Origin: Stomoxys calcitrans
Taxonomy: Eukaryota; Arthropoda; Insecta; Diptera; Muscidae
Direction: 5' to 3'
NCBI RefSeq assembly: GCF_963082655.1
Contig: NC_081555.1
Coordinates: forward strand, 145,870,517-145,934,516
Length of the DNA stretch: 64,000 nucleotides
The notes beneath the pieces are model-generated. The model was given only the letters and a program-made list of their open reading frames with translations. It had not been told where the DNA came from and did no database searches. Shown piece after piece: positions 12,501 to 23,579 of this stretch; position 1 is the first letter of the stretch, and each line of letters starts with the position of its first letter. The position numbers and the translations under genes are program-made.

Positions 12501-15500
12501 ATGCCAACATCGATCAGCATATGTTCACTGAAAATTGGGGAAAAACAAGTGTTAATGTCAGCTCCTCAAAATTCGGAAGAAATTTTTACTTACCATATGG
12601 GCGACATCATAATTTCTAGCAAAACTTCCCATGAATGCAAGTAGGTGTCAGGTTCCCGAAAGTGGTCTTCACAACTGTAACCACTGCAAAGAAAAACAAA
12701 CGGAAAAATTCCAAAAATTAGATACACACTGTAAAGAAAAATTAAAAAGTAAAAAGAACTTAAGTTCAGCCCGGTCAAACTGTATTGGTCGATCTTGACC
12801 CTACCCGGTAGGTATGTTGAGGGGCCTAACGTAACTTTCTGTGTCAAATTTCAACGATATCGGTCAATAAATGCACCTTTTATGGGTCCAAGACCTTAAA
12901 TCGGAATATCGGCATATATGACAGCTATATTCACATAGAGTACGATCTTGAGCATACTTAGTACGGAAGTCAAGGGGCTTAATGAAACTCGCTGAGTCAC
13001 ATTTCAGCAAAATCAGGCAATAAACACGGCTTTAATGAGCCAAAAACATTAAATCGGCAGATCTGTATATATGACAGCTATATTCAAATATATATTCTTG
13101 TATTGACTATCGTAGGTACGAATTTCAACAAAATCGGGTTAGGTTAGGTTGAAAAGAGGGTGTATATATATTTATCCGCTCCATGCCACTATGGACATAC
13201 ACCTAAGCCAGTAATCGGCTTGTCGTGCGCTCTAAAAACTAAGCTCGAAAAAGAAAATTTTATGTTAGATATTCCATGCTACTTACAAAATCCTTAATTG
13301 TTTTCCATACCACTCCCCTAATTTGGTTCATGTCTGGTATTGGGTCCCCACCTTAATAGTGGTGTCTTTTAGCCGCGAAAACCGGGCAATGATATAGGAA
13401 ATACACATTTTACACATTCTATCACTTGCCACACCGATTTTGCATAAGTGAGCTCATAGTCCCCCGTTATGATACCAAATGCTACACTGACCTCCTTTTT
13501 ACTGCCTTTCAGTAATAGCCTCGTCTTCTCACTATTTAGATCTCTCCATAGGATTTACGCCGTCCTATCAACTGTTTCGCTGTTCCACAGTGTTCCATGC
13601 CTTCGTCGCCCACCCCCTTAACTCGAACTGCATCGACCCTAAAGGCTTCGGGTTAACTAAGTTTATTGACGGCAGTCCTCTGGGATTCACTGCAAAATTG
13701 TCTGCCCTTCCATTCCCCCTTACTCCGTTATGGGCTGGCACCCAAAAGATAACGGATTGTGCCATCCTTGGAGAAGGCGTTAATCTCCTTCTTATATTCC
13801 AATACTGTTCGTGATCTTACCGTCCGTCCTGATTGTTATTGCCCTTATGGCCTGTTTACTGTCCGTAAAGATGTTCATACTCGACGTCCTCACGTTAGCA
13901 CCACCTCTGGCAATCCGTGATCGTCCGGATGTCCACCTGCAGGACCGTATTATGGTCAGGCAGATCGCAGTCTCTGGGTTCTCAATGTACACCGCCAGGC
14001 CCACTCTGTTCTCTAGCTTTAATCCATCCGTGTGAAATGATCTTCCTGATGGCAATACTAGGGTTCCGTAAGTCCAAGATTGTGCCGCTGGCAGCAGTGC
14101 CTCGCACTCGACCTCTAGGAATCCAATTGGAAACCTCCTCCATTCCTTACAGGTTTTCTACCGTCGCCTCGATTATACCGCGATGGTATGAGATTCTCTC
14201 ATCCTCAATCCATTCTCCCATCGTCATAAGTCTCATAGCCGCAGCGGTTGTCTCACATTTAATCTGTTTATCAATGGGTCGGATATCGGATTATAGTGCC
14301 CTAGTAGGCGTGGTCCTCATCGCTCCATCTATGCCAAGACAACATGTTCTCTGAACCTGTTGTATGGCCCTTATGTTGTACTTTTTCTCCATAGCGGTCC
14401 ACCAAACTACTGAGGCGTAAGTAAGTATTGGTCTAATTACGCTCCGGTAGAGCCAGAGGACTATCCTTGGATTCAGGCCTCATTTCGAGCTTACGGCCTA
14501 GAAAGTGGCCAACATCTGTATGCCTTTTCAGTACTCTACTGAATGTGACACTTTCAATAAAGTTTCCTATCCAAGATCATTCCTTTCATTTGACCTTGTC
14601 AGATATCGAAATCATCTTCGGCGACTAAGAATATATATTGCACTATTAACCACATTTCCTGATAGGAAGGCTGTAGATAGAGAGACTCATATTAAGCACA
14701 TGTAGAAGGTGTAAAGAATGGCTTGCGGTAGAATCACGGGTTGAGATACACATCGTAGGTTGCTGGGTATACCACCTATTGAGGTTCCACAGTTCTACAG
14801 TTCCACATCATGAACTATAGCTGCAGATAGTACACTAAGGAAAATCCCAGACATATGGCAAGGAGACCGATTCAGGATATGATCTTTAGGATTCACTTTC
14901 CACTTTCCAATATCAGTTGACCACAAATCATGGAAGTACTGATAGAACAGCGCCAGATAATCCACATTACGACGATTCTCAAGGGTGGCAATAGAGTCGA
15001 ATACCCTACCGACTCAAATCAATGCCGTCGTTCTCCTCTATACATTGTCCAGTAGCTGCAAGAATGATTTCGGCCTTATGAAAGCGGTATGGATGGTAAG
15101 AAAATCAGACGGGCACCATTTAAGGCATCTTAAGCCAACTTTATCTTAATCTTAATTTGTTTAATCCAACGGATATCATATTGTATCTTCATGCCCAGAA
15201 CATCAAGATCTTCTGATTGCTCAACAATTATATAGAGATGAACGTAATTGGTCAGGGAATCGTTTCTGTGCCAATAACCAGCACTGAGTCTTCCGTGCAT
15301 TAAAATTCACTCGATTAATTCGATGCCATTCAGAAATCGCTAGCAAATCCTGGCAGAGTGTATCGTCCATAATTTGCCTCTTGTCCTCAATCTCTCGAAG
15401 ACTCGGTCTATGGTCGAATGACGCAGTTCACTGTCATCCGCAAATGATTACATCGGATTTTATGACTGACTCAACAGATTGTTGATGAAAATAGGAAAAA

Positions 15501-18176
15501 GAGAAGGAGAAAGGACAGATCCCTGAGGTACACCTGCGGTCAATTGATGCTCACTGGATGGGAATCCATCTACAACGATTCGTATAGTGCGATCTCTGGG
15601 AAAGCTTTAAATAAATCGAACGAAGCCATTACCGACACCAAATGCAACAAGCTTTGATAGAAGTGCACCCTGCCAGACCCTATCAAATGCCTTGGAGATA
15701 TCTAGAGCCACAACCTGACATTCACCAAACTGTTGGATTGAGCGACTCCATGAGGTCGCACGTAGAGTGATTTCTACGCAACCCATACTGTTTCGCTAAG
15801 AAGACAATTAGACTCTAAATACCTCACATGATGGTGATTAACCATGCTCTCCATAAACTTGGGGAGAGCGGAGCATATCGCTATTGGCCGTTTATTCGAA
15901 TGGTTATTCGTCTCACCCTTCTTGGGTAATGACTGAAAGTTCGCAACCTACCATTGCGCCAGGAAGACTCCCGCATGGTAAGCAAGTTTCAAAGGTTGGT
16001 TAATGGACGAGCAAGTAGGCCTGGCAAACTATCGATAATCACAACCTCTGATATTTTCGATATTCCTACACTCATAGAAAAAAGTTTCCTGAAAATAGCA
16101 AACACTTTCTGCTGAATATTAGTAGTTAATTTTGCTGCTATTGTAGCAGTAGTTCTGCTATTACAGCAGCAGTACTGCAATTTCAGAGTAGCAGGCTAAC
16201 TGCTGTAAAGTCTGTTGTTTACTTAAAATGACTGCTGCTTAATTATGAAGGGGATGTTAGAACAAACAAGTAAAAGTGTGCTAAGTTCGGCCGGGCCGAA
16301 TCTTATATACCCTCCACCATTGATCGCATTGGTCGAGTTCTTTTCCCGGCATCTCTTCTTAGGCAAAAAAGGATATAAAACAAGTAAAAGCGTGCTAAGT
16401 TCGGCCGGGCCGAATCTTATATACCCTCCACCATGGATCGCATTTGTCAAGTTCTTTTCCCGGCATCTCTTCTTAGGCAAAAAAGGATATAAGAAAAGAG
16501 TTACTCTGCTATTAAAACGATATCAAGATATGGTCCGGTTCGGACCACAATTAAATTATATCTTGGATCGGGCTATAGACCGATTCAGACCATAATAAAC
16601 ACGTTTGTTGATGGTCATGAGAGGATCCATCGTACAAAATTTCAGGCATATCGGATAATAATTGCGACCTCTAGGGGTCAAGAAGTCAAGATCCCAGATC
16701 GGTTTATATGGCAGCTATATCAGGTTATGAACCGATTTAAACCTTATTTGACCCAGTTGTTGAAAGTAAAAATAAAATACGTCATGCAAAATTTCAGCCA
16801 AATCGGATAGGAATTGCGCCCTCTAGAAGCTCAAGAAATCAAATCCCCAGATCTGTTTATATGACAGCTATATCAGTTTATGAACCGATTTGAACCATAC
16901 TTGGCACAGTTGTTGGATATCATAACGAAATTCTTCGTGCAAAAATTCATTCAAATCGGATAAGAATTGTGCCCTCTAGAGGGTCAAGAAGTCAAGACCC
17001 AAGATCGGTTTATATGGTAGCTATATCAGGTTATGGACCGATTTGAACCATACTTGGCACAGTTGTTGGGTATCATAACAAAACACGTCGTGCGAAATTC
17101 CATTTCAATCGGATAAGGATTGCGACCTTTAGAGGCTCAAGAAGTCAAGACCCAAGATCGGTTAATATGGCAGCTATATCAGGTCATGGACCGATTTGAA
17201 CGATACTTGGCACAGTTGTTGGATATCATAACAAAACACGTCGGGAAAAATTTCATTCCAATCGGATAAGAATTGCGCCTTCTCGAGGTTCCAGAAGTCA
17301 AGACCCAAGATCGGTTTGCTTTACTCCTTCGAAAGTTAGCGTGCTTTCAACAGACAGACGGACGGACATGGCTAAATCGACATAAAATGTCACGACGATC
17401 AAGAATATATATTCTTTATGTGGTCTCAGACGAATATTTCAAGTAGTTACAAACAGCATGACGAAATTAGTATAGCCCCATCCTATGGTGGAGGGTATAA
17501 AAATATGGCAGTATGGAAACGCTGAAGAAAGCCATTCTAAGGGATTTGACCAAAATAACGGCAGATTCCACTCTTGCCGCTTATAACAAGCTTTTTTACG
17601 ACTCAGGGCAATAGTCAAAGCAAAAAGGTGGTCATATCGAGCAAAAGTGAATTGACTCTGATATTTAGATTAATTTATCACATTTTTGTGCTATGAATCA
17701 ATACAAAAAAAATTTGGCCTTTTGAATTCGTAACACTCCGTGTCAGCTATCCTGTACTAACATCATCCTACTTAACCAGACCAGAATTTTCCATTAATTT
17801 TTCTTGTTTCCCTGTCCATGGTTTCCGCCGGATTTCCTTTTCTGAATATTTTAAAAATTTTCATATCCTTCATACCTTTAATCCAAATCCTTCATACCTT
17901 TGAATTTCCCAAATGATGTTTGCTTTCGTAATTGTCCTTTTTTTTCCATAGTTAGCCCCAAAGGCAAAAAACATACTTTCTCCACCCATAAATGTTAAGG
18001 TTATAAATTTCCGCATTCATTTCCACTTACCTTACTTCCAGTTCAGGACCGGTGCGATATGATGCCCCCATATCTTTGGCTTCCATAATTGATTGCAGGA
18101 TACGTGCCAAATTACCTTCAAAATCTAAGGCCCATTGGTTTAAGGTTGAAACGGCTACTGTAATTTTACGACCCAT
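5811..18176 (-). CDS. NADSYN: Glutamine-dependent NAD+ synthetase (six exons, complete)
   Basis: This enzyme catalyses the last step of NAD+ synthesis, the ATP- and glutamine-dependent amidation of deamido-NAD+ (nicotinic acid adenine dinucleotide), in the cytosol. The six exons are 18176-18031, 12683-12594, 12527-12362, 9462-9317, 9246-8125 and 6543-5811. They sum to 2403 nt, or 800 residues plus TAA, and every junction has GT/AG ends and keeps phase. Residues 1 to about 300 form the nitrilase-type glutaminase domain; Glu45 (GPELEV), Lys114 (LIRPK) and Cys175 (GYEICEELW) fall at the family triad positions. Residues from about 330 on form the synthetase domain, with the ATP PP-loop SGGVDSS at 357-363, GSANVDES at 514-521 and [10 protein letters not shown] at 529-538. 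The C-terminal tail is low in complexity, with nine His at 726-734, and it makes the protein longer than I recall for the human enzyme (about 700 residues). The start at 18176 is preferred over the in-frame ATG at 18212 because it gives the family N-terminus MGRK, has a CACCATGG context, and puts the triad at its canonical numbers. Confidence 0.96.
6692..7007 (-). mobile_element. tRNA-derived SINE with 11-bp target duplication
   Basis: A reverse-complement full-length copy of the SINE, with the B-box complement GGATTCGAACCC near 6942. It is flanked by ATCTGAGATCC (6681-6691) and ATCTGAGACCC (7008-7018), a target duplication with one mismatch. The family 1 5' module resumes on the other side. 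Confidence 0.88.
7086..7616 (+). mobile_element. LINE fragment: RT C-terminus and 3' end (copy C)
   Basis: The first part codes [20 protein letters not shown] and [17 protein letters not shown], the segment just after the palm of non-LTR reverse transcriptases. After 7236 it becomes the same 3' end as copies A and B, closing with GGCTACAACAACAACATC. The protein segment is short and not complete. Confidence 0.7.
8125..9246 (-). CDS. NADSYN: NADSYN exon 5
   Basis: The largest exon (1122 nt) codes residues 183-557. It spans the end of the glutaminase domain ([12 protein letters not shown]) and most of the synthetase domain, with the PP-loop [46 protein letters not shown] and YDCSSAD. The acceptor is TTATTTCAG and the donor is GTAAGT at 8124-8119. 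It holds no frameshift or stop. Confidence 0.97.
9317..9462 (-). CDS. NADSYN: NADSYN exon 4
   Basis: This 146-nt exon follows the acceptor CTTGCAG and starts in phase 0 with [12 protein letters not shown]. It carries the nucleophile Cys175 in GYEICEELW. It ends inside Ser183 at a weaker donor, GTAGGA. Confidence 0.95.
9800..10258 (+). pseudogene. LINE ORF1-like zinc-finger region, broken
   Basis: Short reading frames show Cys/His-rich pieces ([36 protein letters not shown]) spread over two frames. This spacing resembles the Cys-rich domain that precedes the endonuclease in some jockey-type elements. The frame is broken by stops and at least one frame change. Confidence 0.5.
10275..10940 (+). 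pseudogene. LINE apurinic-like endonuclease domain
   Basis: A 203-codon frame (from 10331) shows the APE signature order: [24 protein letters not shown], the block [12 protein letters not shown] (usually GDFNAHH; here Gly is Arg), SSPDIFIAS and SLGSDHLF. The start of the domain (LQLNC near 10288) lies in another frame. It would cleave target DNA for target-primed reverse transcription, but the changes suggest an inactive copy. Confidence 0.85.
11467..12117 (+). pseudogene. LINE reverse transcriptase domain, N-terminal half
   Basis: Two ORFs in one frame are separated by a single TGA at 11650 where a Trp codon is expected. Motifs are [40 protein letters not shown] (motif A), [18 protein letters not shown] and KQGVPQVG (normally PQGG). 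The element ends before the catalytic YADD block. An active polymerase is ruled out. Confidence 0.88.
12362..12527 (-). CDS. NADSYN: NADSYN exon 3
   Basis: This 166-nt exon follows a 66-bp intron and the acceptor TTTTCAG. It codes residues 79-134, including [14 protein letters not shown] and the catalytic Lys114 in LLIRPK. It ends in phase 0 after WTK at GTAAAT. No long ORF covers this exon; it was found by joining its neighbours in frame. Confidence 0.93.
12594..12683 (-). CDS. NADSYN: NADSYN exon 2
   Basis: This 90-nt exon starts after TTTGCAG. It completes Ser49 and reads [20 protein letters not shown] (50-69), part of the nitrilase fold, then MMSPI. It ends with two bases of Cys79 before GTAAGT. 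Confidence 0.94.
12725..13133 (-). repeat. Decayed HINE-like family 2 fragment in NADSYN intron 1
   Basis: A degraded terminal palindrome (AGTTCAGCCCGGTCAAACTG, 12762) is followed by units that read CAATAAATGCACCTTTTATG and ATATGACAGCTATATTC, spaced by about 150 bp. The fragment lacks its 5' module and is more diverged than the copies at 25.5 and 48.5 kb. Confidence 0.6.
13134..14500 (-). mobile_element. Non-LTR retrotransposon 3' half with RNase H
   Basis: On the minus strand, from 14500 down, come the post-RT segment ([24 protein letters not shown]) and an RNase H split by a frameshift. One piece is [20 protein letters not shown] with [13 protein letters not shown] (14055-13792); the other is [18 protein letters not shown] (13765-13568). 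The 3' end closes with AACCTAACCTAACC at 13134. It lies in the same orientation as NADSYN, inside intron 1. Confidence 0.85.
14501..14879. other. Unassigned sequence between two LINEs (intron 1)
   Basis: A short plus-strand stretch near 14700-14740 resembles the post-RT LINE segment (RMACGRITG), but it is broken by stops. Nothing else is recognisable. Confidence 0.4.
14880..15965 (-). mobile_element. Non-LTR reverse transcriptase fragment (second family)
   Basis: The minus strand from 15965 codes [19 protein letters not shown], then [16 protein letters not shown] (motif A), [18 protein letters not shown] (motif B) and FADDSEL (motif C). RT downstream sequence continues to about 14880. Several stops and frame changes interrupt it. 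Motif C is FADDS, not the YADD of the LINE at 62.8 kb, so it is a different clade. I do not assign a family name. Confidence 0.82.
16065..16240. repeat. AGCAG-rich repeat with CACTCA(T/G)AGAAA end
   Basis: Starts ACACTCATAGAAAAAAGTTT and is rich in CTGCTG/CAGCAG motifs. A reverse copy with the same type of end is at about 41585-41722. It may be one terminus of a small transposon; boundaries are unclear. Confidence 0.4.
16258..16380 (-). repeat. Duplicated 3' terminus of HINE-like family 1
   Basis: About 120 bp containing AAGTAAAAGTGTGCTAAGTT, the palindrome TTCGGCCGGGCCGAA and TATACCCTCCACCAT is repeated head to tail with the start of the full element at 16381, with few differences. It is a free-standing 3' end joined directly to a second copy. 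Confidence 0.85.
16381..17507 (-). mobile_element. HINE-like family 1 element, complete
   Basis: The left (3') end is ACAAGTAAAAGCGTGCTAAG with TTCGGCCGGGCCGAA and TATACCCTCCACCATGG; the right (5') end is CCATCCTATGGTGGAGGGTA, so the ends carry inverted TATACCCTCCACCAT. Between them are at least four units of about 151-154 bp with the core TTTATATGGCAGCTATATCA (about 16703, 16856, 17010, 17163). The 5' module ACAGACGGACGGACATGGC follows. There is no ORF. It lies in NADSYN intron 1. Confidence 0.85.
17508..18030. other. Rest of NADSYN intron 1, no feature
   Basis: AT-rich intronic sequence between the family 1 element and exon 1. I see no repeat terminus or ORF with recognisable content. Confidence 0.5.
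18031..18176 (-). CDS. NADSYN: NADSYN exon 1
   Basis: The exon codes residues 1-48 plus two bases of codon 49, from [10 protein letters not shown] to GPELEV. It contains the glutaminase general base Glu45. The donor after AAG is GTAAGT (18030-18025). A nearer GTAAGG is possible but would break the frame into exon 2. Confidence 0.95.
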
Positions 18177-19225
18177 GGTGAGGGTGAATGTCTCGAGATG
18201 ATATGATAACAAAAATCCACAAAAATTTCCACAAAATGGTTATTGTCAATGTATTGGTCGCAGCAGTTGTCTAATGTTGTAGCCTCTTTTTTTCTTTCGA
18301 TATGATGATATGAACTAAGGCAAATGTCCTTTTGTGGCGTTTCGGGCGATGGTGAGAAGGATATCAATTACCATGCCAGACAGAAAGTTAAATTTGAAAA
18401 CAATTCAAATCCTTAGAGAAAAAAATATGCACGCAACAAGTCAATGCTCTGAAAGAAAAAAACGTAAACATAAAAAATTAGAAAAATACACAGACGCAAA
18501 TATTAGATTCCTTATGCAAAGTAAGACAATAGAACAAAAAAAAACAATCACAATAATATTGTATTATGTATGCACATATAGATGTCCTAAGCTTTATAAA
18601 GACATACAGCTGGTTTTTGTATACTCGTCTAAATAAATTGCTTGCACCCAATTATTCAATTAAATCAAAATGGCAATTGTTCCATGAACAATGACAGTAT
18701 GACTCACTAACTCACTCACTCACTCTAACTCTCCTTTTTCTTAGTCCTTAGTGCAAGCCAGAATAAAAAGAAATCCCCGTTGGTATTGCGAGTATACTTA
18801 AGAAATGTTTAGAAGCAAATAAACACTATGCAAGGATAACGTCAAGGAACTCTTGACTCCTTGGCAGCCAGACTGCATCGAATTGCCTCAGTTTGCATGC
18901 CTGTGTGCATGGCCTTTGTTTGCATGGATTGATGGCCTGTTATTGAGGTTGCCATGTGTGTAACTGACGTCTCTTTTTCGGTGTTCAGTTCACATTGTTG
19001 TCGTCATTTAGCAACGAATGTTTATTTATATGCAGGTGAATATTAGATGGGGTCGAAATCAAATTTTTTTTTAATTTGAAATATAACAAAATATTAAAAA
19101 AAAATTTATGTTGATACACTGTTTTTTATAGAAATAAATAAAAATTCTCCATAGAATAAAATTTTGACAAAAATTGCTATGAAAAATTTTTGATAGTTGT
19201 CTATAAAAATAAAATTTTTGAAAAA
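18177..19225. other. Upstream flank of NADSYN
   Basis: This should hold the NADSYN 5' UTR and promoter, but I see no clear TATA box or initiator to place a start site. A short (ACTC)n run lies at about 18703-18723, and the low-complexity AAATTTTTGA type repeat begins near 19060. An in-frame upstream ATG at 18212 precedes the preferred start. Confidence 0.45.
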
Positions 19226-21861
19226 TCTTATATATAAAATTCAATTTGTGTTTGTACCGATGTTGTGGCTATACCGATTACCTTGAAATTTTCACATATT
19301 GTGTTGGTTGGTCTGGAAGGAAACATAGGCTATATAATTTTTTGATATCGGGAGGGGGGCGGACCCTCCCCCTTACCCCAAAAGTACTACCCAAAAATAA
19401 AAGTGGACCGATCGGCACAATATGGGATTCAAATGAAAGGTATTCAAGAGTAGTGTACGAATTTCATAATAAAAGTTGGGTTCAAACACCTGGGGGGCCA
19501 CCCCAGCCCCAAAACCCCTTAAAATAGGTTTATTTGTCGATCATGACAATATGGGACTCAAATGAAAGGTATTCGGGAGCAGATTACGAATATGGTCACG
19601 AAGTAGGAATGGCCGTTATAATTTCTTGATAACGGAAAAGGGCGGACCCTCCCCCGTTAACCTAAAAACACCAACCAAAATCAAAAGTGGACCGATAAGG
19701 ACAATATGGGTATCAAATGAAAAGTATGCGGGAATAGATAACGAATCTGGGATACAAATTCATGTCGAAGTATAGAGGGACACCCCACCCCCACAAAAAC
19801 GACCAAAATGGACACATTAGACAAACACGGATATATGGGACTCGGTTTGTTTGTTCTATATAGTCTGAAAAACGGCAGAACCAGTTTTCGCATATTGTGT
19901 AGGTTGGTCTGGAAGGAAACATAGGCTATATAATTTTTCGATATCGGGCGAGGACGGACCCTCCCGCTTATGACAAAAACACAACCCAAAATCAAAAAGG
20001 GACCGATCGAGGCAATATAGGTATCAAATGAAAGGTATTGGAGATAAGAATACGAATATGGTATTGAAATTTGAGTCTAAGTTCCTATCGGGTAGCCCGA
20101 AATAGGAATAGTCGTTATAATTTGTTGATAACGAAAGGGGGCGGACCCTCCCCCGTTACCCCAAAAACACCACCCAAAATCCAGAGTGGACCGATAAGGA
20201 CAATATGGGTATCAAATGAAAAGTTTGCGGGAAACGATAACGAATCTAGGATACAAATTCATGTCGAAGTATAAAGGGACACCCCACCCCCACAAAAACA
20301 ACCAAAATGGACACATTAGACAAACACGGACATATGGGACTCGGTTTGTTTGTTCCATGTAGACTGAAAAACGGCAGGACCAATTTTTGCATATTGTGTA
20401 GGTTGGTCTGGAAGGAAACATAGGCTATATAATTTTTCGATATCGGACGAGGACGGACCCTCCGGCTTATGACAAAAACACAACCCAAAATCAAAAGTGG
20501 ACCGATCGAGGCAATATAGGTATCAAATGAAAGGTATTGGAGAGAAGAATACGAATATGGTATTGAAATTTGAGTGTAAGTTCCAATCGGGCCTCCCCAA
20601 CCCTAAAACTCCCCCAAACAGAAATATTGGACGTTCGTTTTAATACGGGGCTCAAATGCAAGGTAGTCGGGAGTAGATTTCGAATCTGGCATAAAAAATC
20701 AGATTGAAGTATAAGGGATTAAGCCACCCCTCAAAAACGCCAATAGACCCATTATGAAAACATGATAATTGGTTGAACCAATTTTCTTAAAATGTTTGCA
20801 GATTGTGTAATGTGTCTGGAAGGCAACATAGGCTTTATCATTTTTAGATATCGGTTGGAGGCGGATCCTAACCCTTACCCCAAAAACGCCACCCATATCC
20901 GAAAGTGGTCCGATGGGCATATGGTATTAAAATTTGGAACCCCCCAACCCCAAAACTCCTTTAAACAGATATATTCTAAGTTCATGTCAATATGGGACTC
21001 AAATGAAAAGTATTAGGCAGTAGATTGCAAATATGGCATAAATTATTAGTCCCAACTAATCAGAGGTCGCCCACTCCCAAATACCCCCAAATGGGGATAT
21101 TAGCCGACCATGGCTATATGGGACTCAAATTAAAGGTACTAGGGAGAAGATTACGAATATGACATAAAAATTTGCGTTCAAGTCTAGGTGGCGCTTTTCC
21201 TCCTAAAGATACGTCAAATGGGTTATTTGACCCATTATGACAATATGGGACTCAAATGAAAGGTATTTGAGAGTAGAAAACCAATTTGGTATTTAATTTT
21301 GGAGCCAAGAGGTACGCTCTAAAGTACCCCCTAAACTGAACTTCATTTCCGTTGGGGATAAAGAACGAATTTGATATATATTTTCAGTGCAAAGTGCCGG
21401 TGGTCGCCCCAGCCTAAAAATACCCTCCAAACGGTTCATATTTACCGACCATGGCAATATGGGACTCAAATTAAAGGGATTTCGAAGTGCAGCACGAATT
21501 TAATATCCATATTCGAATCGAAATGCCTGAGGTGCCAGCCATTCCCTAAAAATCACTTCTTACTACCCTACTTTTTAATAATACCAGGAACCGAGCAGGG
21601 GCATCAATGAGTGCTTTCCAATTCATGTTTAAACTCAATGATAAGGGACCTTTTTTTATAGCCGAGTCCGAACAGCGTCCCGCAGTGAGGCACCTCTTTG
21701 GAGAAAATGTTTTAAATGACCATGCATGGCATTGTACCCCGCAAATATCGCCAGGATTCGAACGAGTTCAGCGTCATAGTTTACAATGGCACAAATTCGA
21801 TTTCGCATTCTGATATAAGACAGTTAAAGAAGGCGCAGCGTAGCGGGCCCGGTTCGGCTAG
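19226..21861 (+). mobile_element. Non-autonomous Helitron, full length
   Basis: Starts TCTTATATATAAAATTCAAT after an A and ends AAGGCGCAGCGTAGCGGGCC, CGGTTCGGCTAG before a T: 5'-TC, 3'-CTAG, A/T insertion site and a GC-rich 3' end, as expected for Helitrons. The inside is an array of loose units marked by CAATATGGGACTCAAATGAA and GGAGTAGA. There is no Rep/helicase ORF. A ~500-bp stretch is tandemly duplicated (about 19590-20090 and 20090-20590), and a SINE is inserted near the 3' end. Confidence 0.85.
21600..21795 (-). mobile_element. tRNA-derived SINE, partial
   Basis: Reverse copy with ACTCAATGATAAGGGACC, TATAGCCGAGTCCGAACAGC and CGCCAGGATTCGAAC (B-box complement). The head and tail are shortened. 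It sits just inside the 3' end of the Helitron. Confidence 0.75.
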
Positions 21862-21869
21862 TTTTCTAT

Positions 21870-22320
21870 AAAACTTAAATTTAGACAAAATTTTCTGTAA
21901 ATTTTTTTTTGGCAAAATAAAAATTTGAAAAAATTTTCTATAACAATAAAAGTTGACAAAATTATCTAAAAAATTTGATTTTGACTAAATTTTCTTTAGA
22001 AACACAATTTTGAAAAAATGTTCTATTTAAAATCAAACTTTGACAAAGTTTGCTATAGAAATAAAATTTTGACAAAAACTTTTTTAGAAATGAAATTCTG
22101 ACACAATTTTCTATTGAAATAAAAGTTTGCAAAGAAACAAAATTAGAAAAAAAAAATAAATTTTAACAAAATTTTGATAAAATTTTCAGTTAAATGATAA
22201 AATTTTCTTTAAAAGTAAAAACTTGACAAAATTTTGACAAAAGGAGACACAATTTTCTATAGAAATAAAATTTATACCAAATTTAAAGAAAGAATTTAAC
22301 TAAATTCCCAAATTTATTAT
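21870..22320. repeat. Low-complexity ~32-bp AAATTTTGACAAAATTTTCT repeats
   Basis: Irregular repeats of the type TTCTATAGAAATAAAATTTT GACAAAA. Similar stretches are at about 19060-19225, 22900-23100, 27040-27200 and 45690-45910. Confidence 0.6.
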
Positions 22321-23280
22321 TTACAAATTTTAATTTGTTTTTTTCACTAAAATTACGTGATATCACAAGTTCGTTTTCATCTAATGTTTCTTGTGTTACT
22401 TGGTATTGTATTTTTGTTGTTTTGAACTTACCGGCTATTTACGTTGTTAGGAACGACGTTGTTGCCGGAATGACGTTGGTAAGCAGTCGCGTTAAAAAAG
22501 ACTTTGGCAGATATGTACAAAGTTGTTCGTAGTTGTGGAGTAAACTGCAATACAATGGAATTTTGTATATCGATCAAGCAAATTCATTTTTGCGCGTTTA
22601 CATATGCCCTACAACTTTTGGTGGGCCAAACATTCCCCAAAAGGGAATGATAGCCAATTATAATATTTTTGATAAAAAAAAACTAACATCAAGATTCGGG
22701 CTATCTTGAAATGAAACATAAGGTATATGAATTCCCTTGAAAAAAAAGCAAAAGTTTAAAAAGTTTAGATTTAGTTCAATGATCGCTTGTTGGGAGCCCT
22801 TCCCAAGCAAGAGGTAAACTTGTCTTGTAAGTGAGAAACACTCATTTGAGTGGGACTTAATTTTGCGTTTGTGTAGAGTGCGTAAAAATCAAATTACACA
22901 ATTTTTATGAAAGTAAAACCTTGATGGAGTTTGAAAAAACTCCAAAAAATTTCGATAAACATTAAACAAAATAACAATTTTCTATGAAAATAAAAAAATA
23001 TAAAGAAAACTTTCAAAGAAAATCAAACTTCAAGAAAAATGGAGATGACCATCGAATTTAGAAGAAATATAGTATGAAAATCTAATTTCGATGAATTTTT
23101 CAGGACCTTGACGGTCAAATAGTAATATAATTTTTTTATACCTGAAGGAGCATGAGCACCCTACCTCCGTGCCAAAACACGAAGATGAATTAAACCAACT
23201 ACATTTTCTTACATTTCCTTACATGTATCTATCTGATACCGAAATTTATGCTAAAGAAACGGTGCAACGCCTCATCGATA
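22321..23280. other. AT-rich region, no gene seen
   Basis: No ORF of note, no terminus and no RNA gene. Part of it (22900-23100) is low-complexity repeat. Confidence 0.5.
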
Positions 23281-23579
23281 GGGATGAGTTTCTACCGGGT
23301 AAATACCCAATAAATACCTTTCTTGGGTATTTATCTTGATCTTGACGATATTCCAAAAAAAGGGTTTAGAGGGTTACCATAATTCACTGTTTCAAATTTC
23401 ATCCAAATCGGATGAAAAATTCTCCTTTTATGGGCTCAATACTCTATATCGGGAAATCGGTCTATATGGCAGCTATAGCCAAATATGGTCCGTGCGTGCA
23501 AACCGATAGATGCAATATGGGACTCAAATGAAAGGCATTTGGGAGTAGAGAGGGTATACATCTCTCATATCTATGAGCG

